23,246 nt of DNA from Clostridia bacterium (lineage in GTDB: Bacteria; Bacillota; Clostridia; TANB77; CAG-508), in NCBI GenBank assembly GCA_900772235.1, contig CAAGQX010000086.1, positions 1-23,246 of the forward strand, in the 5' to 3' direction. The notes beneath the pieces are model-generated. The model was not told where the DNA came from. It saw only the letters and a program-made list of their open reading frames with translations, and did no database searches. Positions 1 to 6,618 of this stretch are shown here, piece by piece (the first letter of the stretch is position 1; each line of letters begins with the position of its first letter). Position numbers and translations under genes: made by a program.

Positions 1-18
1 ATCAGAATATTTACTCAT
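1..18 (-). CDS. First six codons of a gene running off the left edge
   Basis: An ATG at 16-18 (minus strand) is preceded by a strong GGAGGTG ribosome binding site at about 27-33 and opens the reading frame MSKYSD. It follows directly after the ABC ATPase gene, so a transporter membrane subunit is the natural guess. Six codons cannot identify it. Confidence 0.55.
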
Positions 19-33
19 AAAAAATACACCTCC

Positions 34-60
34 AAACGTTAGATTTTTTGTCTAACATTT
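34..60 (-). repeat. Inverted repeat at the truncated end of the ABC ATPase gene
   Basis: Arms AAACGTTAGA (34-43) and TCTAACATTT (51-60) surround a T-rich loop and form a 10-bp stem in minus-strand RNA with one G-U pair. The stop codon of the ABC ATPase lies inside the hairpin, and the next gene's ribosome binding site follows immediately. No T-tract follows, so it may be a processing or attenuation hairpin, or a scar of the event that removed the ATPase C-terminus. Confidence 0.5.
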
Positions 61-611
61 GGGGTGCACTTCATTCCTCTTTCTTTTTCTTTTTTCACAT
101 ACTCAATAAATACTTCTTGCATTACTGGATCTAACCCACTTGTAGGTTCATCTAAAATAAGAGTATCTGGGTCATTCATAAAAGCAACTACAACTGCAAG
201 TTTTCTCTTTTGTCCAAGGCTCATACTTTTCGTTTCTCCTGAAGGGTCTAGTTCAAACATATTTATTAGTTCATTAGTTAGTTTATCGTCTTTCATATGT
301 CTTAGCTTTTTCATCATATTTATAAACTGTGTGCCTGTTAATCCTTCTGGCAAAGCTATTTCGCCTGGTAGATACCCAACATTATCTAAAATTTGGTAAT
401 GATATTTAAAGGTATCTTTATCGTTAATTTTTGTATATCCAGAGTCTGGTTTTGAAAACCCCATTAAATGCCTTATTGTTGTACTTTTTCCTGCTCCATT
501 TGGTCCTAGGAATCCAAAAACTTCGCCTTTTTCTATTGAAAAATTAACATCAAAAACTCCTCTACCCATTCCATAGTCTTTGGTTAAATGTTCAACTGAA
601 ACTACACTCAT
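39..611 (-). CDS. ABC transporter ATP-binding protein, C-terminally truncated
   Basis: This is the nucleotide-binding subunit of an ABC-2/CcmA-type transporter, which would power a membrane permease. Visible motifs are Walker A GPNGAGKST (residues 36-44), a signature loop SLGQK (131-135, variant of LSGGQ), Walker B LILDEP (151-156) and the D-loop SGLD (158-161). The protein ends at residue 190, just after the helix ending ERGM, where family members continue into the H-loop histidine and about 100 further residues. The last ten residues (from KCTPN) look like non-homologous read-through into the inverted repeat at 34-60. The ATG has a GGGAG ribosome binding site, and the next gene starts 20 bp downstream. 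The missing H-loop makes it a probable pseudogene or a product of internal deletion. The ATPase identity is certain; activity is doubtful. Confidence 0.85.
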   Translation of the reverse strand: MSVVSVEHLTKDYGMGRGVFDVNFSIEKGEVFGFLGPNGAGKSTTIRHLMGFSKPDSGYTKINDKDTFKYHYQILDNVGYLPGEIALPEGLTGTQFINMMKKLRHMKDDKLTNELINMFELDPSGETKSMSLGQKRKLAVVVAFMNDPDTLILDEPTSGLDPVMQEVFIEYVKKEKERGMKCTPNVRQKI

Positions 612-692
612 TATTTAATGCTCCCTTTCCTTTTTGTTTATTTTATTTAATCTTTTAAATTTATACCACAAAAAAATGAATTAATTGTGAAC

Positions 693-721
693 TAAAAAAC
701 ACCTAACAAAAGTTAAGTGTT
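693..721 (-). terminator. Rho-independent terminator after ylmH
   Basis: AACACCTAAC (698-707) and GTTAAGTGTT (712-721) form a 10-bp stem with a 4-nt A loop. On the minus strand a T-run (693-697) follows. It lies just past the stop codon of the YlmH-like gene and separates that operon from the ABC transporter unit. Confidence 0.8.
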
Positions 722-726
722 TTATA

Positions 727-1506
727 TTATTTATATTTTTTTATTGTTATAATTTCTTTTTCTTTTTTATTTTTTCCTAAAAAATTTTGTATTATATATT
801 TCCCATTTCCTCTTATTATTAAAACATCATTTTCTTTTATTACTTTAGTTGGTTTTGTTTCTATTGTGTAGTTTATTGAAACTTTTTCATCTTCTAGCAA
901 CTCCTGTGCCTTTTTTCGTGATGTATGTAGTAGTTCACTAATGATGCTGTCCAATCTTACTGAATTTACTCTTACTTGGATGTCAATAAATTCTGCTTTT
1001 TTTGTTTTTAAATTTTTTATATCAATTATAGAAATTTTGGCTTTTTTAAATTTGTTTTCATATTCAAATGAGCTTTTTATGTATTGGGCATTTTCATTCA
1101 GAACAATAATATATGCCGAGTCCCTATATACGATAATATCTCCTATTCTATTTCTTTCTAAGCCAAAACTCATAACAGTTCCTAAATAATCTCTATGTTC
1201 AAGTTTTCCATATATTTGACTTGGCAGTTCAATTTTTATTGCTTTTAAAATTTGGTATATATTTTCTTCTATAACATTTTCATCAAATTTATCTGGATAT
1301 GCTATAAAAATTTTGCTTTCTGCATCTTCATATCCTCCTGTAAAGCAATAATTTTTCGCCTTAATTTTATTTAGTTCTTTTTTTATTACACTTATTTGAT
1401 ATTCATTTAGAAATTCTGTATTAGCTATTTTATTTTTTATTTTACTCATTTCTATTTTATCTAGTACTTTTGAAATTAATATTTTATCATCTTGATTTGT
1501 TTGCAT
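727..1506 (-). CDS. ylmH: YlmH-family S4-domain RNA-binding protein
   Basis: At 259 residues this is the usual YlmH length. The central part contains the family pattern HRDYLGTVMSFGLERNRIGD (about residues 104-123), and an S4 RNA-binding domain follows near the C-terminus (from about VRLDSIISELLHTSRKKAQELL). In Bacillus, YlmH (RqcP2) binds 50S subunits carrying stalled peptidyl-tRNA and helps the RqcH alanine-tailing pathway of ribosome rescue. The same role is inferred here from family membership. The gene starts 10 bp after the Nudix gene, with GGTAGG upstream of the ATG, and ends at a terminator, so it is the last gene of the SWIM-Nudix-ylmH operon. Elsewhere ylmH usually sits with cell-division genes, so this context is less typical. 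Confidence 0.85.
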   Translation of the reverse strand: MQTNQDDKILISKVLDKIEMSKIKNKIANTEFLNEYQISVIKKELNKIKAKNYCFTGGYEDAESKIFIAYPDKFDENVIEENIYQILKAIKIELPSQIYGKLEHRDYLGTVMSFGLERNRIGDIIVYRDSAYIIVLNENAQYIKSSFEYENKFKKAKISIIDIKNLKTKKAEFIDIQVRVNSVRLDSIISELLHTSRKKAQELLEDEKVSINYTIETKPTKVIKENDVLIIRGNGKYIIQNFLGKNKKEKEIITIKKYK

Positions 1507-1516
1507 ATTTCCTACC

Positions 1517-1936
1517 CTATATTTTTAAATTCGTATTAATATCTATAATTTTATCATTTTCGCAATCTATAATTGCCTTCAACATCCAGTCTAAATCTCT
1601 AAGATCTTGCTTCATGTTTATTATATCATCCAAAGAAAACCATTTTGCATCTAATATTTCTTTTTTATCAAACCTAATTTTCCCACCTATTATATTTGTG
1701 CTAAAAGCAATGTTTACCCATTCACTATTTTTTCTAACATGTAATATTCCTGTAATTTCTACTTCAAGTCCACATTCTTCTAGAATTTCTCTTTTAGCAC
1801 CCTCGGCTATTGTTTCGTTCAGTTCTAAATGTCCTGCAGGAATGCTCCATTTTCCTTTACATTCTTTTTTAGCTTCTTGAACTAGCAAATATTTTCCATC
1901 TTTCTTTACTACTCCTCCAACTATTATGGTAGCCAT
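1517..1936 (-). CDS. Nudix hydrolase
   Basis: The protein has 139 residues and a perfect Nudix box at 35-57: G35, E41, R49-E50, E53-E54 and G56 fit Gx5Ex7REUxEExGU. The glutamates bind the divalent metal that hydrolyses a nucleoside-diphosphate-linked substrate. The start, MATIIVGGVVKKDGKYLLVQ, is the standard first two strands of the fold. The substrate cannot be told from sequence; small stand-alone Nudix proteins of this type include 8-oxo-dGTP and other nucleotide pyrophosphatases. AAGGAG lies before the ATG. The gene sits 21 bp after the SWIM gene and 10 bp before ylmH, in the same operon. Confidence 0.9.
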   Translation of the reverse strand: MATIIVGGVVKKDGKYLLVQEAKKECKGKWSIPAGHLELNETIAEGAKREILEECGLEVEITGILHVRKNSEWVNIAFSTNIIGGKIRFDKKEILDAKWFSLDDIINMKQDLRDLDWMLKAIIDCENDKIIDINTNLKI

Positions 1937-1957
1937 ATAAACTTCTCCTTCAATATA

Positions 1958-2734
1958 CTATTCAATATTATCGTCATCTTCATAATAAAAGTCATCTTCA
2001 TCTAGTTCTTGTTCTTCAAAATTTTCTATATCATACGAACCTTTTTCGATTTCTCTAATTTCTTCGTCGAATAGTCCATAATTTTTATATTCTTTTATTT
2101 TCCTTTCTTGTTCTTGTATTTTTTCGTTTTTTCTTTGGTTTTTCAATGCAGTAATTATTGCTATTTGTTCTAAGCTTGGTATCCTTTGTTTATTTATTTT
2201 CTCATCGTCCTCAAATTCACTATCTATTTCATCCTCATCATCATATTCTTCTTCCATATCAAATTCATCTTGAGAATTTTCATATGCTAGTATTGTAGCA
2301 TAAATGTGCTTACAATTTTGTTTTTTATCTTTATAATATGGGCAACTACATTGTGCAGAGATTATTTTATGATTATCATCAAATTTTATTTCTACATTAT
2401 AATTGCTGGTTCCTTGAACTAGTGCTTTTACTAAAGAATTACTTTCTTCAATAATTTCAACTTTGTCTTTTCTATAATATTCTATTCCTCTTTGCCTTAT
2501 TTTTTCATTAAATAGATTATCATACTTTGTTAAAATTGTTTTGGTTGGTCTTATGTTTTGATATTTTGTATTTTCTTTTTTATTGCCTAGTTTTACTAAT
2601 CTCACAATGAATAGTACAATAGCTATTAATGCTGTAACTATCCATTTAAGCAAAGAAATTACTATTATTATAGCAAACAATAGCATCGTAAATAATATAT
2701 CTATTCCACTTTTATTATCTCTGTTTTTAGGCAT
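1958..2734 (-). CDS. Membrane-anchored SWIM zinc-finger protein
   Basis: The protein has 258 residues in three parts. A long hydrophobic stretch (about 11-48) gives one or two membrane helices followed by a basic segment. A SWIM-type zinc site follows, with C129-x-C131, C141 and H143 (CSCPYYKDKKQNCKH). The C-terminal tail is very acidic, rich in Asp and Glu (about 155-180 and 235-258). SWIM domains bind DNA or protein and are usually found in cytoplasmic proteins such as SWI2/SNF2 helicases. A SWIM site directly behind a membrane anchor is less usual, and no function is established. The sequence MSPK-like start is replaced by MPKNRDN, with GGGAG upstream. It is the first gene of its operon, behind a good promoter at 2768-2796. 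Confidence 0.75.
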   Translation of the reverse strand: MPKNRDNKSGIDILFTMLLFAIIIVISLLKWIVTALIAIVLFIVRLVKLGNKKENTKYQNIRPTKTILTKYDNLFNEKIRQRGIEYYRKDKVEIIEESNSLVKALVQGTSNYNVEIKFDDNHKIISAQCSCPYYKDKKQNCKHIYATILAYENSQDEFDMEEEYDDEDEIDSEFEDDEKINKQRIPSLEQIAIITALKNQRKNEKIQEQERKIKEYKNYGLFDEEIREIEKGSYDIENFEEQELDEDDFYYEDDDNIE

Positions 2735-2767
2735 ATATTTCTCCCTTTAAATTATTTCCCCAATAAA

Positions 2768-2796
2768 ATTATACTATTTTATTGTATTAATTACAA
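2768..2796 (-). promoter_or_regulatory. Promoter of the SWIM-Nudix-ylmH operon
   Basis: On the minus strand, TTGTAA (-35, 2791-2796) and a perfect TATAAT (-10, 2768-2773) are 17 bp apart. The -35 box lies inside the inverted repeat ATTGTA-TTAAT-TACAAT (2781-2797), which could be an operator. The start codon lies about 30 bp downstream. Confidence 0.7.
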
Positions 2797-2915
2797 TATA
2801 AATGAAGTATATCACAATCTTATATTTTTTGTTTGAATTTATTGGCATATTGTGTAGATTAATTCCAAATAATTTTATGGTAGTAAATTTTTGGTTTTGA
2901 GAAGTTTTTATTGTT

Positions 2916-4553
2916 TTATACCGCACAGGCTAATTTTCTTAGTTCTTCTGCATTTTGAATTGCAACTTTTGTTATTTCTCCATTAGAAATTCTTGCAATT
3001 TCTTGTATTGTTTTTTCTTCATTTAACAATTCAACATTTGTTGTAGTCTTTCCATTATTTATTTGTTTAAATATATAATAATTGTAATCTCCTTTAGCTG
3101 CAATTGTAGCTAAATGCGTTATACAAATTATTTGATGGTTTTTTGCAATTAGTTTCATTTTGTCTGCAACTGCTTTTGCGGCCCTTCCGCTTATTCCTGT
3201 GTCTATTTCATCAAATATTAATATTCCAACTTTATCTATATTTGCAATAACTGTTTTTATTGCAAGCATAATTCTAGACATTTCTCCTCCTGAAGCAATT
3301 TTGGTTAATTCTTTTTCTTCTTCTCCTATATTTGTACAAATCATAAATATAACTTCGTCTAATCCGTTTTTATTATACTTTTTGTTTTCTATTTTACTTA
3401 TATTAACATTGAATTTGGCATTTACCATCTCTAGGCTTTTTAATTCATTATTTATTTTTTCATTTAAAATAGTAGCATACTTTTTCCTTATATTGCTCAT
3501 TTCTAGGCATAGTTTATCCATTTTGGTTTCTATTTCTTTTAATTTTATTTTTAGTTTGTTATTTATTTCATCTGCATTTTCTATTAATTCAATTTCTTTT
3601 TTTAATTGATTTTTGTATTCTAAAATTTCAGTAATTGAATTTCCATATTTTCTTTTCATTGTAAATATTGTATCTAATCTTCTTTCTACTTCTTGCAATT
3701 CATATGGATCATATTCTGCATCTTCTTTTAATGAATAAATATCTCTGCTGGTTTCCTGAATTTCGTAATATATATTTTTTAGTTCTGTTAATTTTTCTTT
3801 ATATATTTCTCCACAATTTTCTATTTTCTCAAAGCATCTTATTGCATTAGAAATTCCTTCTATTGCATTATTATTTAAATTGTCATCTATAATTTGCAAA
3901 TTTTCTTTGAGTTTTTCACTATTTACCATTGCTATATGTTTCTCGTTTAATTCCACCTCTTCTGTTTCTTTTAAATTAGCAATTTCTATTTCATTTAACT
4001 GATATTTTAATAAGTCTAATTTTCTTTCTTTTTCTGTTTCGTTTCCATAGTTATTTTCTAATTCATTTTTTATTTTATTATACTCGTTAAAAAGCTCTAA
4101 ATACTGTGTTTTAATTGAATTTATTTTTTGCCCAGCAAAGTCATCTAAATATGATATATGATTTGAATTATCTAATAGATTTTGATTATCATATTGGCCA
4201 TGGATGTCTATTATTTTACTCATAACCTTTTTTAACTCGCTAACTGTTACCAACTTGCCATTTATTTTACATGTATTTCTTCCATTTGAGTATATTTCTC
4301 TAGAAATAATTATATTTCCATCTTCTGAGAATTCACTTTCTGGTAAATAAATGCTTGCTTCTACTAATGAATAATTTTCACCTTTTCTTATTATTTCTTT
4401 TGAAAATCTTCCACCCGAAATTATCTCTAAAGATTGTATTATTAATGTTTTTCCAGCTCCTGTTTCTCCTGTTAAAATATTTAAACCTTCGTTAAAATCT
4501 ACTGATAAATCATCTATAATTCCAATATTTTTAATATGCAATGTTGATATCAT
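2916..4553 (-). CDS. recN: DNA repair ATPase RecN
   Basis: RecN is an SMC-like ATPase that acts early in double-strand-break repair, binding DNA ends and helping RecA-dependent recombination. From the chosen start (MISTLHIKNIGIIDDL) the protein has 545 residues. It has Walker A GETGAGKT (29-36), a long coiled-coil middle, the ABC signature ASGGEMSRIMLAIK and Walker B ILIFDEIDTGISG near the C-terminus. The length fits RecN. The start at 4551-4553 is preferred over an in-frame ATG 30 bp upstream for two reasons: GGAGG lies 7 nt before it, and the upstream ATG overlaps the -10 box of the promoter. No cotranscribed partner is evident. Confidence 0.95.
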   Translation of the reverse strand: MISTLHIKNIGIIDDLSVDFNEGLNILTGETGAGKTLIIQSLEIISGGRFSKEIIRKGENYSLVEASIYLPESEFSEDGNIIISREIYSNGRNTCKINGKLVTVSELKKVMSKIIDIHGQYDNQNLLDNSNHISYLDDFAGQKINSIKTQYLELFNEYNKIKNELENNYGNETEKERKLDLLKYQLNEIEIANLKETEEVELNEKHIAMVNSEKLKENLQIIDDNLNNNAIEGISNAIRCFEKIENCGEIYKEKLTELKNIYYEIQETSRDIYSLKEDAEYDPYELQEVERRLDTIFTMKRKYGNSITEILEYKNQLKKEIELIENADEINNKLKIKLKEIETKMDKLCLEMSNIRKKYATILNEKINNELKSLEMVNAKFNVNISKIENKKYNKNGLDEVIFMICTNIGEEEKELTKIASGGEMSRIMLAIKTVIANIDKVGILIFDEIDTGISGRAAKAVADKMKLIAKNHQIICITHLATIAAKGDYNYYIFKQINNGKTTTNVELLNEEKTIQEIARISNGEITKVAIQNAEELRKLACAV

Positions 4554-4583
4554 ATCATTTCCTCCAAATGTTTGTTTGTACAT

Positions 4584-4612
4584 ATTTTATTCCTTTATTT
4601 TTCTTCTGTCAA
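4584..4612 (-). promoter_or_regulatory. Promoter of recN
   Basis: A perfect -35 TTGACA (4607-4612) and TAAAAT (-10, 4584-4589) are separated by 17 bp on the minus strand. Just upstream, GAACATTTTTTC resembles a weak, degenerate half-matching Firmicutes LexA box (GAAC-N4-GTTC). The promoter is well supported; SOS control is only a possibility. Confidence 0.75.
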
Positions 4613-4660
4613 TAGTTTTTGCGAAAAAATGTTCTGTTTTTGTAAAATCTACAAAAAGGC

Positions 4661-4699
4661 AAAAAATAAACCAAGGCTACTTTTTTAATAGCCTTAGTT
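4661..4699 (-). terminator. Terminator after the ankyrin gene
   Basis: Arms at 4669-4679 and 4689-4699 (core AAGGCTA / TAGCCTT) make an 11-bp stem with one mismatch. On the minus strand the T-rich run TTTATTTTTT follows. The TAA that ends the frameshifted ankyrin C-terminus lies inside the stem, which supports that frame being the original end of the gene. Confidence 0.7.
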
Positions 4700-4838
4700 C
4701 CACATATCTTCTATGTACTTCCAAATCAGCTCATTTCGATAGGTTTCTTTTATATTTGTTTTAGAAAAGCTAGAAGTACTATTTTTATCTGCTCCATTAT
4801 TTATTAATAATTTTAAAATTTTCTGTACTGTTCCAAAG
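4694..4838 (-). pseudogene. Out-of-frame C-terminal piece of the ankyrin gene
   Basis: In the minus-strand frame shifted relative to the upstream ORF, the sequence reads KEDFGTVQKILKLLINNGAD, then about 25 more residues ending RNELIWKYIEDMWN and TAA. The LLINNGAD segment is a typical ankyrin helix and turn. The change of frame falls near GAAAGGAAGAC (about 4836-4846), so a one-base deletion or equivalent there separates this piece from its parent ORF. Confidence 0.7.
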
Positions 4839-5367
4839 TCTTCCTTTCAAGTTTTTGCCTCTGTGGGTAAAATGCATTGGTTTCATGGTTTGTTTGGTAT
4901 ATCATATTTATCTCACCAACCGCATCAAATAGTGAATTTCTGTTGCATTCATCTACTGCATTCACATTTGCTCCTCGGTTTACCACTTCAGCTAGTAGGT
5001 CAAAAGATTCTTCTTGCAACTCATTTGATGATGTCCAATTAAATTCTTCTGTTTTTAAATTATAATCTAATCTCCTTGTATGCCATAAGGCATTGCGTAC
5101 GCAATCGAATAAAACTGGCCTTATTTCAGGATGTTTCGTTCCATCATTTGCAATAAAATTTATATCAGGATTATGTTTTAACAAAAACATTGATATTTCT
5201 CTATGCCAGCCTGTACACAGTGATACTTGAAATGGAGACATTCCTCTTATGTCATATGGTTTTTGTGGTGCAATACTATTTACTATCGTCTCATCATTTT
5301 TAACTAATTCTTTTACCTTTTCTAAGTTATCTTCCTGAATATAATCAAAAATATTTTTTTGCACCAT
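4813..5367 (-). CDS. Ankyrin-repeat protein, C-terminus frameshifted
   Basis: The 184-residue ORF begins with ankyrin-type helices (DNLEKVKELVKNDETIVN, then a GMSPFQVSLCTGWHREISMF repeat core and LLKHNPDINFIA). A later repeat reads LAEVVNRGANVNAVDECN. Ankyrin repeats mediate protein-protein contacts, and no partner can be inferred. The ORF ends early, in QRQKLERKTLEQYRKF, and the natural continuation lies in another frame down to 4694. The intact protein would be about 220 residues. There is no signal peptide or membrane segment. A purine-rich AAGGGGAAAGG precedes the ATG and a candidate promoter lies upstream. The frameshift could be a real mutation or a sequencing error. Confidence 0.75.
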   Translation of the reverse strand: MVQKNIFDYIQEDNLEKVKELVKNDETIVNSIAPQKPYDIRGMSPFQVSLCTGWHREISMFLLKHNPDINFIANDGTKHPEIRPVLFDCVRNALWHTRRLDYNLKTEEFNWTSSNELQEESFDLLAEVVNRGANVNAVDECNRNSLFDAVGEINMIYQTNHETNAFYPQRQKLERKTLEQYRKF

Positions 5368-5411
5368 AGCCTTTCCCCTTCTTCTTTATTTTTCTACTAA
5401 AATCATTATAT

Positions 5412-5441
5412 ATTTTACCATATCGTGAATACTCTTTGCAA
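5412..5441 (-). promoter_or_regulatory. Candidate promoter of the ankyrin gene
   Basis: On the minus strand, TTGCAA (5436-5441) and TAAAAT (5412-5417) are 18 bp apart, and TGG directly before the -10 gives an extended -10 element. It lies about 45 bp upstream of the start codon. AT-richness makes chance matches possible. Confidence 0.5.
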
Positions 5442-5523
5442 ACATAACTATATGCTGAAAGGACTTTCTTCTATTTTTGCGAGGATACTGTTCGGGATTA
5501 TGGCCTTCGGGTTATGAGCGCCG

Positions 5524-5702
5524 ATTTTCGGCTTTTGAGAAATTTTGTAAACTTTAGTTTTTGTTAGAATTTGTAGGGATATATCGATTTGGTTAGATTA
5601 TGGTTTTTGTAAAAATAGGTATTTTTATGCAAGCTGTGTCCCCAAATTGTCTCCAATTTTTAATGGAAATATATGGAGATTTATAATCAATAATTTAAGA
5701 GA
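5524..5702. repeat. Imperfect direct repeat, copy A
   Basis: This segment is repeated at 6313-6478. Shared blocks include GCTTTTGAGAAATTTTGTA, ATATATCGATTTGGTTAGAT, GCTGTGTCCC, AATTTTTAATG and ATATATGGAG, ending in AATAATTTAAGAGA. Copy A has about 13 extra bases before the GCTGTGTCCC block. It is preceded by a locally GC-richer patch (5486-5541). In copy B an intact ribosome binding site and ATG sit where copy A has ATC (5686-5688). Confidence 0.85.
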
Positions 5703-5976
5703 AGTTAAAGATGATATTTTAAAAGATTGGATAGAATTTAGAGAGGAAAATCTTTCTAGTATGAGTGAGGAAGATAAAAAACATTTTATCTGTTTTGAGA
5801 AAATCTCAAAAAGAATTTTAAATTCAATTCCTAATAAAAATAGGAAATATGTTCAAAAGCAATTAGAAATTTTAGACAGGAATATTTTTGATTATACTTT
5901 TTATTGGAATGAAAAATATTATAGAAATGGGTTTTGTGATAGTGTGCAAATTTTTGTTGGATGCTTTGATGAATAG
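5647..5976 (+). CDS. Small uncharacterised protein, original start codon apparently lost
   Basis: The frame encodes a charged, mostly helical protein ending FYWNEKYYRNGFCDSVQIFV-GCFDE. The family was not recognised. The only upstream start in frame is a TTG at 5647 with no ribosome binding site. Comparison with copy B of the direct repeat shows the likely true start: there GGAGG is followed by ATG AAT AAT TTA AGA (6462), while here the matching codon is ATC (5686-5688) behind GGAG. The original protein was therefore probably 97 residues, beginning (M)NNLREVKDDILKDW, and may no longer be translated efficiently. It lies on the plus strand, unlike most genes here, inside mobile-element-like debris. 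Confidence 0.5.
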   Translation: MSPIFNGNIWRFIINNLREVKDDILKDWIEFREENLSSMSEEDKKHFICFEKISKRILNSIPNKNRKYVQKQLEILDRNIFDYTFYWNEKYYRNGFCDSVQIFVGCFDE

Positions 5977-6030
5977 CTATTTTACAATTGTGCTGCAATA
6001 TCGATAATTTGAAGCACAGATGTAGAATTT

Positions 6031-6068
6031 CAATTGTGCCACTTTTTTATAATTTTGTGGCACAATTG
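6031..6068. repeat. Perfect 12-bp inverted repeat
   Basis: CAATTGTGCCAC (6031-6042) and GTGGCACAATTG (6057-6068) are perfect inverted repeats around a 14-nt AT-rich loop. They lie directly after the stop codon of the winged-helix fragment on the minus strand. A related CAATTGTGC occurs at about 5985. It could be a terminator without a T-tract, or an operator or element end. Confidence 0.8.
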
Positions 6069-6310
6069 TTAATAATTTAATATCCATTCGCCATTCTTTT
6101 TGCCATTTTTTCTTTCCATTAATCCTTTTCTTTGCATTTCTGCCATATATGTTTTTACAGTTCTTACAGATTTACCAATTTGAATTGCTATTTCTTCTTG
6201 TGTTGTTCTCGGATTTACTTTTAATATGTTTATTATTGCTTGCTCTTCTAAAGTGCAATTTTTGCACTTTAAGATGCAGAAATTGCACTTTAAATCATTA
6301 TCTTGAACAT
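6069..6310 (-). pseudogene. Winged-helix DNA-binding domain fragment
   Basis: The minus-strand frame ending at TAA 6069-6071 reads LEEQAIINILKVNPRTTQEE, then IAIQIGKSVRTVKTYMAEMQ, then RKGLMERKNGKKNGEWILNY. This is a classic winged helix-turn-helix (helix, EEIA, recognition helix SVRTVKTYM, wing ERKNGKKNGEW), like the C-terminal domain of AlbA_2 or Fic-type ATP/DNA-binding regulators. No good start codon precedes it, and upstream the frame merges into copy B of the direct repeat. A cysteine-rich CNFCILKCKNC segment precedes the HTH. It is read as the remnant C-terminus of a larger regulator. Confidence 0.6.
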
Positions 6311-6312
6311 CA

Positions 6313-6478
6313 ATTTTCAGCTTTTGAGAAATTTTGTAGACTTGAGTTTTTGTTAAATTTTGTAGAAATATATCGATTTGGTTAGATTATAGTTCCTGTT
6401 TATGCAGGCTGTGTCCCTAAGTTGTCCCCCAATTTTTAATGAAAATATATGGAGGTTTGTAATGAATAATTTAAGAGA
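6313..6478. repeat. Imperfect direct repeat, copy B
   Basis: This is the second copy of the 5524-5702 segment, 776-789 bp away. It ends in GGAGG-TTTGTA-ATG (6462-6464), an intact gene start. The downstream reading frame begins MNNLREEN but departs after about 8 codons from the protein in copy A, apparently by a ~40-bp deletion between similar GAGA-containing stretches. It stops at 6581, so this copy of the small gene is a truncated remnant. Confidence 0.8.
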
Positions 6479-6618
6479 GGAAAATATTTTCTTAAATCAA
6501 ACTTTGACATATTATGCTTTTCCTTTTAATTTTCTAAATTATTCTGTTCTCTATATTTTTTCTTACTACTTCTCTTACTAATCTTTCTAAAGATATATCA
6601 TTATAATATGTATTTTCA

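Noticed and set aside
3160..3609. Plus-strand 149-codon ORF
   Set aside because: Fully antisense to recN, whose motifs are unambiguous.
5486..5541. GC-richer patch with small hairpins, considered as a tRNA or other RNA gene
   Set aside because: No cloverleaf or CCA end can be built; only short stems such as GCCGA/TCGGC are present.
6149..6385. Plus-strand hydrophobic ORF of 78 codons
   Set aside because: It is the antisense of the winged-helix fragment and copy B of the direct repeat; no ribosome binding site.
6534..6614. Minus-strand stretch after brxL reading DENTYYNDISLERLVREVVR, as a gene
   Set aside because: About 27 codons with no start codon, preceded by a stop; at most a remnant C-terminus.
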